Below, one piece after another: positions 20,333 through 28,914 of a stretch of DNA of 64,000 nt. The notes beneath the pieces were generated by a model, which did no database searches, was not told the DNA's origin, and saw only the letters and a program-made list of their open reading frames with translations. The stretch lies in NCBI GenBank assembly GCA_024707265.1, contig JANQAB010000001.1, positions 193,501 to 257,500 on the forward strand, given 5' to 3'. A program made the translations under genes and the position numbers. This DNA comes from Sporocytophaga sp. GTDB taxonomy: Bacteria; Bacteroidota; Bacteroidia; Cytophagales; Cytophagaceae. The number at the start of each line of letters is the position of its first letter. Positions within the stretch are counted from its first letter, which is position 1.

Positions 20333-21715
20333 TCAAACCAAGATTGATTCAATTGCCCTGTAATCATTTTTCCCATTTGCAGTCAAAGGTATTGAGTCTA
20401 CATAGCTCACACGAATAGTTCTGGGATGCAAGTGCAATCTGTGAGACAAAAGCTGGGTAATACACTCTTCCGAAACCTGAGGTTCACTATGAACTATATA
20501 CAGGAATTTATCTCCCACACCATGACAAGCAACAGATATATTTCCTAGTTCTCTTTTCAAGAACCCTTCAATTTCGTCCAGGTTAATTCTATGCCCTGAA
20601 AGTTTTATGAATCTTTTCAACCGGCCTGTGATATAATAATATCCCTCTTCATCACAGCGGCCAATATCACCTGTACGCAATAAACTATTGGTATCAAATG
20701 TCTTCAAATCTTCAGGACAAGAAGCATAACCTCCAAAAACGTTTGGCCCTTCATACAATAGTTCATTTGTATCAGGATCCAGACTCAAGGAACCACCTTT
20801 TATAGCATTTCCTACAGATCCCGTCTTTCTTAGTATATCATCAGGGTGTAAATAGGCTATTCTTGCTGCAGCTTCAGTTTGCCCGTACATAACATAAAAC
20901 TTCACGCCATACTGTTCTGCATATAGTCCGAAATTTCTTATAAGCCCATCACTAAGCTTTCCTCCTGCCTGGGTCAGATAGCGAAGAGAAGGATAATTTC
21001 TTGAACAGAATCCTATCCGGTTTAAGATCTCATAATTAAAAGGAACTCCTGCCAACGAAGTGCAACTGTAGTATTCAAAGTCATTCCAGAAATCCTTTTG
21101 CAGTATATCTTTCTCCATACATAATATACAACCTCCCCCAATGGAATTACTTGTAAACACCGACAAACCATAAGAATAGAACAATGGCAGATTTAAAGGA
21201 ACAACATCATCATCCTGAATAGGCAGGTAGTCAACAATTGACAATGCATTTGAAAGAAGGTTCTTTTCGGAAAGCTTTACAAATTTCGGAGATCCCGTGG
21301 AACCTGATGTACTCAGAAGATATTTCAAATTATGATGTATCTCATAATTCACCGGATTTAAACTAATATGAAGATTAATTCTTTCTCCATACTCAGATAC
21401 CTTATAACCGGAGATACCGTTCCTGGATATGTCATAAATATACCCCGGAGAATATATATTTTCCAGTTGAACCTTGAGATATTCAGCAATTCCGAGACTT
21501 AACAATACAATTACATGATCTGAACGAAGGAAATTCAGCAACACTTCCACTGAGCGTATTGTGTTGTTCAGATAGAGAAAGGCAAGGCTTTTAACTCCTT
21601 GTAGATTCAATGAATCATGAAAATCATCTGCCTTGTATAACTTACCGGTTGCTCCGTCTATATACCGAAGGTTCGTATTTTCAAGTATAAGATTATATAA
21701 ATTCTGATTCCCCAT
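20333..21715 (-). CDS. AMP-forming adenylation enzyme (stand-alone, acts with the adjacent ACP)
   Basis: 460 residues of the ANL superfamily. Visible core motifs: phosphate loop STSGSTGSPK (135-144), YVMYGQTEAAARIAY (A5), RTGDIGRCDEEGYYYITGR (A7/A8), and the catalytic Lys in LTANGKNDYR (A10) near the C-terminus. It is slightly shorter than a typical acyl-CoA synthetase and resembles stand-alone D-alanine/amino-acid-activating or acyl-ACP ligases. Its gene is 23 bases behind the carrier protein gene and 44 bases before the oxygenase gene. The likely job is to activate an amino or carboxylic acid as its adenylate and load it on the carrier protein. The substrate cannot be read by eye. Confidence 0.82.
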   Translation of the reverse strand: MGNQNLYNLILENTNLRYIDGATGKLYKADDFHDSLNLQGVKSLAFLYLNNTIRSVEVLLNFLRSDHVIVLLSLGIAEYLKVQLENIYSPGYIYDISRNGISGYKVSEYGERINLHISLNPVNYEIHHNLKYLLSTSGSTGSPKFVKLSEKNLLSNALSIVDYLPIQDDDVVPLNLPLFYSYGLSVFTSNSIGGGCILCMEKDILQKDFWNDFEYYSCTSLAGVPFNYEILNRIGFCSRNYPSLRYLTQAGGKLSDGLIRNFGLYAEQYGVKFYVMYGQTEAAARIAYLHPDDILRKTGSVGNAIKGGSLSLDPDTNELLYEGPNVFGGYASCPEDLKTFDTNSLLRTGDIGRCDEEGYYYITGRLKRFIKLSGHRINLDEIEGFLKRELGNISVACHGVGDKFLYIVHSEPQVSEECITQLLSHRLHLHPRTIRVSYVDSIPLTANGKNDYRAIESILV

Positions 21716-21738
21716 AGTATTTATCCGATCATAAAAAA

Positions 21739-21984
21739 TTAGTTCTTTAAATCTATATTATATTTGGCCAGCATCTTCTTTGCATCAGCATAACTTGTAA
21801 GAGCAAGGACATCATTCGTATCGATGTTGATATCAAACGTACATTCTATTTCTTCTATCAAAGTCAGATGACCGAGAGAATCCCATTCAGGTATACTCTG
21901 ATAAGAAAGGTCTTCCGTGACACTTCGTCCAGGAATCGCAAGTGCTCTTGAAAACGCTGACTGTAGTTTTTCTTCCGTATCCAT
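21739..21984 (-). CDS. Acyl/peptidyl carrier protein
   Basis: 81 residues with the four-helix carrier fold pattern. The 4'-phosphopantetheine attachment serine is Ser36 in EWDSLGHLTL, where Trp-Asp-Ser-Leu-Gly matches the ACP/PCP consensus. It is the first gene of the three-gene unit, and a strong promoter (22035-22065) lies about 50 bases upstream of its ATG. It is too small and acidic for a full NRPS module, so it should serve as a stand-alone carrier for the neighbouring adenylating enzyme and oxygenase. The phosphopantetheinyl transferase must be elsewhere. Confidence 0.88.
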   Translation of the reverse strand: MDTEEKLQSAFSRALAIPGRSVTEDLSYQSIPEWDSLGHLTLIEEIECTFDINIDTNDVLALTSYADAKKMLAKYNIDLKN

Positions 21985-22034
21985 ATCTATAAATTGTTTG
22001 CTTGATTTAGATTATTAAGTTTCTTTAATTGTTA

Positions 22035-22065
22035 CAAAACTAGTCTGGACAATCTCAGTAGACAA
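22035..22065 (-). promoter_or_regulatory. Promoter of the ACP/AMP/oxygenase unit
   Basis: On the minus strand TTG (22063-22065) and TAGTTTTG (22035-22042) are exactly 20 bases apart, a full match to the Bacteroidota -33/-7 consensus TTG-N19-21-TAnnTTTG. The same TAGTTTTG with the same N20 spacing occurs before the NIS operon (32968-32998). Confidence 0.8.
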
Positions 22066-22077
22066 TCACCATGAGGT

Positions 22078-22128
22078 GGTAAAAGAAGGGTATATATGAA
22101 GGGTAACAACAATACCTTTATGATGGTA
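22078..22128 (-). promoter_or_regulatory. Array of GGTA boxes (operator) upstream of the ACP promoter
   Basis: On the plus strand GGTA begins at 22078, 22089, 22102 and 22125, with an inverted TACC at 22113. The nearest box starts 13 bases from the -33 element. Offsets 0, 11, 24, 35 (inverted) and 47 match those before the NIS operon (0, 11, 24, 34 inverted, 46). Spacing near one or two helical turns suggests several protomers of a regulator binding one face of the DNA. The regulator is not known. Confidence 0.65.
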
Positions 22129-22275
22129 GTAGTATAAGCCCGCTAAAAATGTTTAGAAGATATATTATTGTATAGAGGCCAATAATATATTATGCCTCCT
22201 TTTTGATTTGAAGCTATGTAGGTACTGTAGATGTAAATTCTTTGATTATGGTCTTACTGCAATAATGCTCATAGA

Positions 22276-22941
22276 TCAAGCCTGTGCAACTATTCCGGAT
22301 TGAATGGCATAATTACATAATTCAACCGCAGAATGTAACTGCAGCTTCTTCATTATATTTTTCCTATGGGTATGTACCGTATGAGGACTTATATTTAATG
22401 TATCCCCAATCTCTTTATTGGTCTTACCGATACTGATCTGTTTGACAATCTCCTTCTCTCTTATTGTAAGAGCAGTTGCAGTGAAGTCAATATTGCTCTC
22501 TACTCTATGCCTGTCTGCAATGATTACATCTACAATAAAAGGGCAAAAAAACTTCTCTCCCTGAATGGTCGAAGTAACGGCCTTTAATATATCTCTTTTC
22601 CCGCAATCCTTCATAAGATAACAATAAACATTCAGATCAAGTGATTTTATTATATCACCTTTTTTATCAAGCCCCGCAAATACAATGACTCTGCAATCGT
22701 TCAAAACAGAAAGTATTCTCTTAATTTCATTCAACTCAAAAAATTGAGAGTTATAATCAATGATCAATATGTCCGGACGAAACTGTAATGCGGTATAATC
22801 GAATTCATCGGTGTTACCTACTTCCTCTATCAGAAATCCTGACTCTCCATCCCCTTCAAGAATCTTTTTGATTCCTTCTCTGAAAACTGGTTGCGCATCA
22901 GCAATTATTATTTTCGTTTTACTTTTAACTACCATTTCCAT
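22276..22941 (-). CDS. NarL/LuxR-type response regulator
   Basis: An orphan response regulator with no histidine kinase beside it. REC domain (~1-115 from the chosen start): acidic site IIIADAQPVFREG, phosphoacceptor Asp in DILIIDYNSQ, and Lys in YLMKDCGK, so it appears competent. C-terminal LuxR HTH: LTIREKEIVKQISIGKTNKE...SPHTVHTHRKNIMKKL. The longest frame opens with TTG at 22968, but a -7-like element TAGCTTTG overlaps that point, so ATG 22941 or 22935 is the better start. It lies between the two siderophore biosynthetic units and is read in the same direction. It is therefore one candidate reader of the shared GGTA operators; this is inference only. Confidence 0.82.
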   Translation of the reverse strand: MEMVVKSKTKIIIADAQPVFREGIKKILEGDGESGFLIEEVGNTDEFDYTALQFRPDILIIDYNSQFFELNEIKRILSVLNDCRVIVFAGLDKKGDIIKSLDLNVYCYLMKDCGKRDILKAVTSTIQGEKFFCPFIVDVIIADRHRVESNIDFTATALTIREKEIVKQISIGKTNKEIGDTLNISPHTVHTHRKNIMKKLQLHSAVELCNYAIQSGIVAQA

Positions 22942-23652
22942 AAGTATAATGATTTGGTCAATTAACAAAGCTATTTTGCTTGCTATATCAGAGAGAAAGT
23001 CCGATCAACATTTGAATTTCAACTCCCAGGAAAACCCATCTTCAATTAGACTTTTAATGTATTTTCATCAAAAACCAGGTTGAATAGCAGAAAAATATCG
23101 GTGAAATTATACCCTGTTTAGAATAATTCCAAATAACTTTATGCTAGTATTAAAAAATACCCTCATGAGGTTATGTACCATTGCTCACTATAAAACTCCT
23201 GTATTGCATCGTTTGACATAAAGAATAAAAAAAGAAATCATTTACCTGAACTTTGAATTTCAAACCTTTGGAAAAGGCTTGTATTCGTTGTGGTATGATG
23301 TCAACTTTTAAGTTAAAGACTGGTAGGCGTTAACCATAACATTTTGCCGACTATGGAAAGTAATACTAAGAGCAGGCCTTAACTATTGTATAAGAGAAGC
23401 TATCTGGATGAATTATAGTCTCCAATGAATTAACAGGATCAAAAACTTTTCCAACAGTTGATGTTAGAAATTTCAGATAATTTTAAACAGGCTTATGAGA
23501 TCAAATAGAATGCTTACCCTGTTTGAAAAATAAAATGAACCGGAGAGATATACAAGTTAAATTTTACAGCTATAGATAGAATGATTACAAGTATCAATAA
23601 AGTTTTGAGAGGATCTTAAAACTATTATTCCTAACCCATAACATGAAACAAT
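22942..23652. other. 711-bp gene-free region between exporter and response regulator
   Basis: No supportable ORF. It contains TACC motifs at 23110, 23158 and 23176 and a 10-bp palindrome CCTCATGAGG (23161-23170). It lacks the regular spacing seen at the two siderophore promoters. A -7-like TAGCTTTG (minus strand, near 22968-22975) may serve the response regulator gene. No terminator was found after the MATE gene. Confidence 0.35.
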
Positions 23653-25050
23653 TCATAGTTCACTCAACTTCCACTTTCCTGTCTTGAATACAAATAAACA
23701 AGCCAGGGTCAGCACTATTTCTGAAAAAGCAATACCAACGAAGATTCCGGTTGCGCCCCAGTTCAGCACAATAGCCAATAGGTATGCTAAAGGCAATTGT
23801 GTAATCAGGAACATGAGTATATACAACAACGTAACTGTATTTACTCTGCCTGCAGCATTCAGCGATTTGGCAATAACCATGGTATAGCCGAAGAAAAAAT
23901 AAGCTATAGCCATAAACTGAAGGTATTGAACAGAATATGCGGCTATGACTGCATCATTGGTAAACCAACCTACAATTTGTTTTCCAAAGAATAAGACTAT
24001 AAGACCTGTAAAACCCAGATAGGAGAAATTGAATAATCCAGCCTTCCAGACGGACTCTTCTGCCCGATCGGGCTTACCAGCTCCCAGATTCTGACCGGTT
24101 AATACCCCGGCTGCATTGGCAATACCCCAGGCAGGTAATACAGTAAACATGATCACTCGATTGGCAATGATGTACCCGGCAAGGACATGTTCGCCTAATC
24201 TGGCTACAATTACAACCATGAGAAAACGGCTCAGTGAAGGCACCAGATATTGCACAATTCCCGCAAATGCCAACGTAACCAACTTATGTATGATCTCAAT
24301 GGAAAGTTTTAATTGTTGTCTTCCTATTAAAATTCGGTCTTCCCGAAAAGCAAAATACCAAAACTGATATCCAACACTTAGTACATTGGCTATCAGAGCA
24401 GCCAATCCGATACCGGTAAGTCCCAATGCAGGTACTATACCCAAGTCGAATACGAATAGTCCGCAAAAGAATACATTCAGGAGATTCGAAATAGTCAGCG
24501 ATCGCATAGACATGGCAGCGTTTCCCGCCCCTCGAAAGATTCCGTTCATGAGTGTACGGATGAACATGAAGATGAGTGAACAGAACATTAAGGTAGTATA
24601 ACTACCTCCGGCCTGAAACATTGCAGGACTTCCGCCGGCAATTGTAAGAATAGATTTTTCAAACCCGATTATCAGTAAGGAAAATATCCCGGAGATTAAT
24701 ATGGTCAAAGCGATTACCTGAACTGCTACCTGGCCTGCTTCTTCAGGTTTTTTCTCACCGATACGTCTGGAAATTATAGCTGTTGCCGCTATACTTAGCC
24801 CTGTCGGGATAGAGTATAGAATAAGTATAACGGAGTTCGTGATTCCTGCAAGTGTGATCGCCTGATCACCTATACTGCTAACGAACAACAGATTCACCAT
24901 TACAAAAAGCGACTCCATGGCCAGTTCCAGCATAGTCGGCAAAGCAAGCAGGAAAGTCGCCCTGTTTACACTTCCTGTGGTAAAGTTTTTTTCATTTCCA
25001 AGAAGAGCAATTTTAAATAAATTGGCGTACGATCGTAGTTTTAGTAACAC
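23653..25050 (-). CDS. MATE family efflux transporter (probable siderophore exporter)
   Basis: 465 residues with about twelve hydrophobic segments arranged as two related six-helix halves, the MATE/NorM pattern. The opening TTGSVNRATFLLALPTMLELAMESLFVMVNLLFVSSIG and the mid-protein GAGNAAMSMR and GQNLGAGKPDRAEESVWKAG stretches are typical of the family. Inner membrane, driven by a sodium or proton gradient. It is the last gene of the NIS operon, 55 bases behind the N-hydroxylase gene. MATE or MFS exporters are common in such operons, so siderophore export is the likely role; substrate assignment rests on context only. Confidence 0.85.
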   Translation of the reverse strand: MLLKLRSYANLFKIALLGNEKNFTTGSVNRATFLLALPTMLELAMESLFVMVNLLFVSSIGDQAITLAGITNSVILILYSIPTGLSIAATAIISRRIGEKKPEEAGQVAVQVIALTILISGIFSLLIIGFEKSILTIAGGSPAMFQAGGSYTTLMFCSLIFMFIRTLMNGIFRGAGNAAMSMRSLTISNLLNVFFCGLFVFDLGIVPALGLTGIGLAALIANVLSVGYQFWYFAFREDRILIGRQQLKLSIEIIHKLVTLAFAGIVQYLVPSLSRFLMVVIVARLGEHVLAGYIIANRVIMFTVLPAWGIANAAGVLTGQNLGAGKPDRAEESVWKAGLFNFSYLGFTGLIVLFFGKQIVGWFTNDAVIAAYSVQYLQFMAIAYFFFGYTMVIAKSLNAAGRVNTVTLLYILMFLITQLPLAYLLAIVLNWGATGIFVGIAFSEIVLTLACLFVFKTGKWKLSEL

Positions 25051-25105
25051 GGTTATTGAGTAGTATAAGACAAAAGTTTATGTAGAAATATTCTGATAAT
25101 TACAT

Positions 25106-26458
25106 TTACAATGATTCGGCAAGATTTTTTACTGATTCCCCTTGAGGCAATTTTTCTTCAGAATTCACAGGCACTCCGAATTCCTGGAACGCAATCCGTT
25201 TTTCTACTTTGTAAATTTCTTTTCCGGCAATAGTATTTATAATAATTGAATTGCGATAGGCACCCATTCCCAGATCAGGGCTTACAAAACCATGCGTATG
25301 AAGCTCTGCATTCTGTACAAAAATTTCATTTTTATTGATATCAACAGTATAGTTTCGACTCACATCCAGAAGATTTTCAGGAGTTCTCATTATCCTGCTT
25401 TGAATGCCTTCAATACAGGAAGGCTCGTTATATTTATAACCGGTAGCAAGTATGACATAATCACTTTCTTCTGTAAAATTCTTCTGCTGATGAACCTCAG
25501 TAAACTCAAGATGGTTACTACCTTTTCGGGTAGGCGATATGACATTTAGTTTGCAATTGGTTCTTAATAAAACCGGAAGTTCTGTATTGTCCACAGACAT
25601 TTCATATAGCTTATCAAAGATGCTGGAAATAAGATCAAAATTAATTCCTTTGTATAAATTGTTCTGAACGCTTAGTATTTGCCTGCGCTTTTCCGAAGGT
25701 AAGTGGTAAAAATAATCCACATACTCTGGTGAAGTAAGTTCAAGTGTCAGTTTTGAATATTCCAGTGGGAAATACCGTTCAGATCTGGTAAACCAATTAA
25801 TCTTTAATCCGCTTTGCAGCCCCGGAAGCAGATCGGAAAAAATTTCCGCTGCGCTCTGCCCTGATCCTATTATGCTTACAGAAGCACTATCAAGGATTTC
25901 AGATTTCCGGAATTGGTATTGAGAAGTGTGAATTACTTTAGGTAACGATTGACGATTTACAAAATCAGGAATATTAGGTTGAGTACCTGTACCCAACACC
26001 AGCTTCCTTGTGATATATTCCTTTTCTTGCCCAGTGCTGACATCTTTTACTTTCAGAATGTATAACCCATTATCATAACTGACAGACGTAACCTGTTGCC
26101 CGAACTTACAGTTATCAAGCTGTGAAGCAACCCATTTGCAATAGCTGTTATACTCCTTTCTAAGAATGAAAAAATTTTCTCTGATAAAGAATTTATATAA
26201 CCTGTCATTTTCTTTCAGATAGTTTAAAAAACTGAACCTGCTCTTAGGATCGGCCATAGTCACCAGATCAGTACCCATAAATGGGTTTTGCAAAGTGGCA
26301 CTGTCAAGCATAAGGCCAGGATGCCAGTTAAACTCACTAACTCCATCGAAAAAAATTGAAGACAATTCCTTTACAGGTTGCAGAAGCGCTGCAAGGCCAA
26401 GGTTAAAAGGACCGATGCCTATACCAATTAAATTATATATAGTTGATTCTTTTTTCAT
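25106..26458 (-). CDS. Flavin-dependent N-hydroxylase of amines (IucD/SidA/RhbE family)
   Basis: 450 residues of the lysine N6-/ornithine N5-monooxygenase family. FAD-binding GIGIGPFNLGLAAL near the N-terminus, the family's FFDGVSEFNWHPGLMLDSATLQNPFMGTD block (~38-66), the NADPH motif IIGSGQSAAEIF (~200), and C-terminal ATGYKY. It hydroxylates the terminal amine of lysine, ornithine or, when a decarboxylase is co-encoded as here, of a diamine such as cadaverine, putrescine or diaminopropane. The product feeds the acyltransferase to give a hydroxamate iron ligand. Its start overlaps the upstream gene's stop by four bases (translational coupling), and the exporter gene follows. Confidence 0.88.
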   Translation of the reverse strand: MKKESTIYNLIGIGIGPFNLGLAALLQPVKELSSIFFDGVSEFNWHPGLMLDSATLQNPFMGTDLVTMADPKSRFSFLNYLKENDRLYKFFIRENFFILRKEYNSYCKWVASQLDNCKFGQQVTSVSYDNGLYILKVKDVSTGQEKEYITRKLVLGTGTQPNIPDFVNRQSLPKVIHTSQYQFRKSEILDSASVSIIGSGQSAAEIFSDLLPGLQSGLKINWFTRSERYFPLEYSKLTLELTSPEYVDYFYHLPSEKRRQILSVQNNLYKGINFDLISSIFDKLYEMSVDNTELPVLLRTNCKLNVISPTRKGSNHLEFTEVHQQKNFTEESDYVILATGYKYNEPSCIEGIQSRIMRTPENLLDVSRNYTVDINKNEIFVQNAELHTHGFVSPDLGMGAYRNSIIINTIAGKEIYKVEKRIAFQEFGVPVNSEEKLPQGESVKNLAESL

Positions 26459-28914
26459 GATAGTATTGAAAGTTTGGATGTTAAAAGTTGTTTATCAAAA
26501 TTGAATATAGTTTCAGGAAATTTTTCCAGATACCACTCCCGGTAACATATATTCAGATGGGCTTTTTTATGTGGCATCTCTATAATCTTTTGAAGCCTGA
26601 ACCCTACCTGGGCCTTGTTTACCAGAGCTGCCATAGATTCTACTGATCCTTCTCCTACAAGTCTTCCAACTTTAGGTTCATTGAATAACCAGTCAAGGAT
26701 TGCACGCATACAGAGAACAGGATGCTTCTTGCTTTTATCAGTGGTGGCAATCATAAAATGGGTACCATAATCATCCGGCAAAACATCATAATAATCACCT
26801 ACCAGATCAGCAATAGCCCTGTATATTTCTACATTGAAAGTAGGTTCACCGTTTATCATACCGATATAACTATACATATGATTACCGGCAAGATTTCTCC
26901 GGTAATACTGCTCAAGCTTGTCAAAAGACCAGTTCATCTGCCAGATCTTCAGTGTATGGTCACGGTGAAACCATTCATGCAGCATTTCAATATCACGATC
27001 AGGATCAACAGGACGCAAACTGACCTTAATATCTTCTTCTGGAAAATATCTGCTGAACACCTCCTTCTTTGGGTCCGGGAATAATAGATCAGTGGATATA
27101 TACCTGTAATGAAGAATGTTCGGCGTCTTTAAATACACCACTGATACGGTAGCAGTTCCTGCATCAATATTTCTGATAGCAGTTAATAAATTACCTTTTA
27201 TGCACCAATGCCTCTTCATTAAGAGATACTCCGTTATCATACCAGGGTTATCATTCTGAATCTGAATTGTCTTTTGGTAAAAGATTTCAATCAATTCTGA
27301 TTCCGGCACTAGTGCATTTTTCCCAAATGCATGTATCAATGCTGCAATATTGCTGGTGATCAAAAAGTGAGACAAGAGATCAAGCAGGGAGATCTCCCTT
27401 TGAAAGTTGTCTTCATTGTTGTTCAGTTCAGGAATTATTGAGCATAGATAATCCTTCTTTGTTTTCCTGAAGAGATAACTCTGATTATCTCGCAGATATA
27501 ATTTCTTCGGCAGATAATCATTGCCCAACTCGATGAGTATATTCTGTTGATGTAACTCACAGATAAAACCATAAGTCTCAAACATGGTAACAGTGGCTGG
27601 CAATATTATATCAAGATATTTTTCAAACCAGGTCTTTGCCGCAGAGGAAATAGAGCTGTTCATCATTTCAGCAGCTTTTTTAATCACCGATACAATTCTG
27701 GCAGGCTGACCTAAGACCTCATCCTGACACAAAGATGCCAGTAATCCTGTATTAGTATTTGCCTTGCTTTCTATGAATGGGTTGTTTCTGAATGAGGTAT
27801 TGAAGCCAGCTATATTATTACCTTTGTAATTCAGTGAAATAAACCCCGGATCATAGAGAAATTCAATATCAGGATGCAACTCCTGCAATCCTTTACCAAA
27901 GGCATCTTGCAGCAGTCTGCTGAAATCATATCCACGATGCATCTCGCTCAGGTGATTGACACGCTCCGCACTGGTAATCTTCACATGAAGGGAAAACTTG
28001 AGCATCCAGGGGCTGGATTCAGTGTAGACCGTTCTTACCGATGATGTTGCAGTGTACAATGGCCCCCATGAACCGATATCAATGAGCAATCCTGAATTCT
28101 GCAATTCTCGTACTTCCGATAGAGTATTTAAATAACCCGCTTCCCAAGGATGCACAGGCACCGGCTTCCACTCCGGATTCTCGGAAATCAATTTCATCGT
28201 CTTATGACTTTCAGGTATGTACTTCAGGAGCTCCTCTTTCAGATGTTCCGAAAATGGTTGTGCTTCAGAACTCTTTTCCAACACAATGCCTGGATGTGCA
28301 AGAAAATAATGTAACTGGAAGCGTCCTCCTGTTTCAGGGCTATACTTGAACAGATCAGCTTCCGAAAAGCCTTCTCTACTTTTTGTAAGCGGATGAAAAC
28401 TATGGCCGGTTACAAGGTTCTGTTCAGATTCAATAAAAGTCTGAAATGGCTTATTGACTTCTATGTTTTCTTCATTAAAAAAATTCAGAAAAGTGATCAT
28501 ATTGTCAATACTGTTTTTCAAACGGCGTACTATATTCTTTCTGTCCGAATCAGGATATCTGAGATTGCATTCTGATACAACAATATCTACGAACCTGAAG
28601 ATATCTATAGTATTAATCATACCGGTACTGTTGTTTCTTTCAAAAGCCGGAAAATCATAGACATGCTGTAATTGACATTCCGAGCGGTAAAGCACCGGAA
28701 TAAAGACCTCTGTATTAACAGATGTAAAGTTCATTTGCAGATGAAGCTCCCTACCTGACCTACGGATGAATGCTGCAAGTTTCTCATCAAACTTAGGGAC
28801 TCCAATATAAAACGAGCCATTTTGAAGTTCACGGAAGCAATTGTTGATCAGAATCGTAAAACTTATTTCCTCTGCTGTTTGCTTTGTCGGTTTACTTGAT
28901 TCCTTTGCTTCCAT
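26455..28914 (-). CDS. NIS synthetase (IucA/IucC) fused to a GNAT hydroxamate acyltransferase
   Basis: One ~819-residue polypeptide carrying two siderophore steps. N-terminal ~630 residues: IucA/IucC synthetase with GHSFHPLTKSREGF, VPVHPWEAGYL and ATSSVRTV, the ATP/carboxylate-binding blocks of the family, plus a ferric reductase-like FhuF/IucA C-terminal segment. Residues ~640-820: AlcB/IucB/RhbD-type acyltransferase (LRPVDPDRDIEMLHEWFHRDHTLKIWQMNW ... VGEGSVESMAALVNKAQVGF). In aerobactin and rhizobactin pathways these are separate proteins. The longest frame starts at 28950, but ATG 28914 is preceded by AGGA, shortens the overlap with the decarboxylase gene and gives a cleaner N-terminus. 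It probably acylates the hydroxylamine and then condenses it with citrate or another carboxylate. Confidence 0.87.
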   Translation of the reverse strand: MEAKESSKPTKQTAEEISFTILINNCFRELQNGSFYIGVPKFDEKLAAFIRRSGRELHLQMNFTSVNTEVFIPVLYRSECQLQHVYDFPAFERNNSTGMINTIDIFRFVDIVVSECNLRYPDSDRKNIVRRLKNSIDNMITFLNFFNEENIEVNKPFQTFIESEQNLVTGHSFHPLTKSREGFSEADLFKYSPETGGRFQLHYFLAHPGIVLEKSSEAQPFSEHLKEELLKYIPESHKTMKLISENPEWKPVPVHPWEAGYLNTLSEVRELQNSGLLIDIGSWGPLYTATSSVRTVYTESSPWMLKFSLHVKITSAERVNHLSEMHRGYDFSRLLQDAFGKGLQELHPDIEFLYDPGFISLNYKGNNIAGFNTSFRNNPFIESKANTNTGLLASLCQDEVLGQPARIVSVIKKAAEMMNSSISSAAKTWFEKYLDIILPATVTMFETYGFICELHQQNILIELGNDYLPKKLYLRDNQSYLFRKTKKDYLCSIIPELNNNEDNFQREISLLDLLSHFLITSNIAALIHAFGKNALVPESELIEIFYQKTIQIQNDNPGMITEYLLMKRHWCIKGNLLTAIRNIDAGTATVSVVYLKTPNILHYRYISTDLLFPDPKKEVFSRYFPEEDIKVSLRPVDPDRDIEMLHEWFHRDHTLKIWQMNWSFDKLEQYYRRNLAGNHMYSYIGMINGEPTFNVEIYRAIADLVGDYYDVLPDDYGTHFMIATTDKSKKHPVLCMRAILDWLFNEPKVGRLVGEGSVESMAALVNKAQVGFRLQKIIEMPHKKAHLNICYREWYLEKFPETIFNFDKQLLTSKLSILS

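Noticed and set aside
22942-22968. TTG start of the response regulator at 22968
   Set aside because: It overlaps a -7-like promoter element and adds residues that do not belong to the REC fold. ATG 22941 or 22935 is more plausible.
23110-23179. TACC motifs upstream of the response regulator as a third copy of the siderophore operator
   Set aside because: The three motifs are 48 and 18 bases apart and do not follow the 11/13/11/12 spacing of the two clear arrays. No matching TTG-N20-TAnnTTTG pair stands at the right distance.
26722-27084. 120-codon plus-strand ORF opposite the synthetase-acyltransferase gene
   Set aside because: It is a shadow frame on the opposite strand of a well-supported gene, with no motif.
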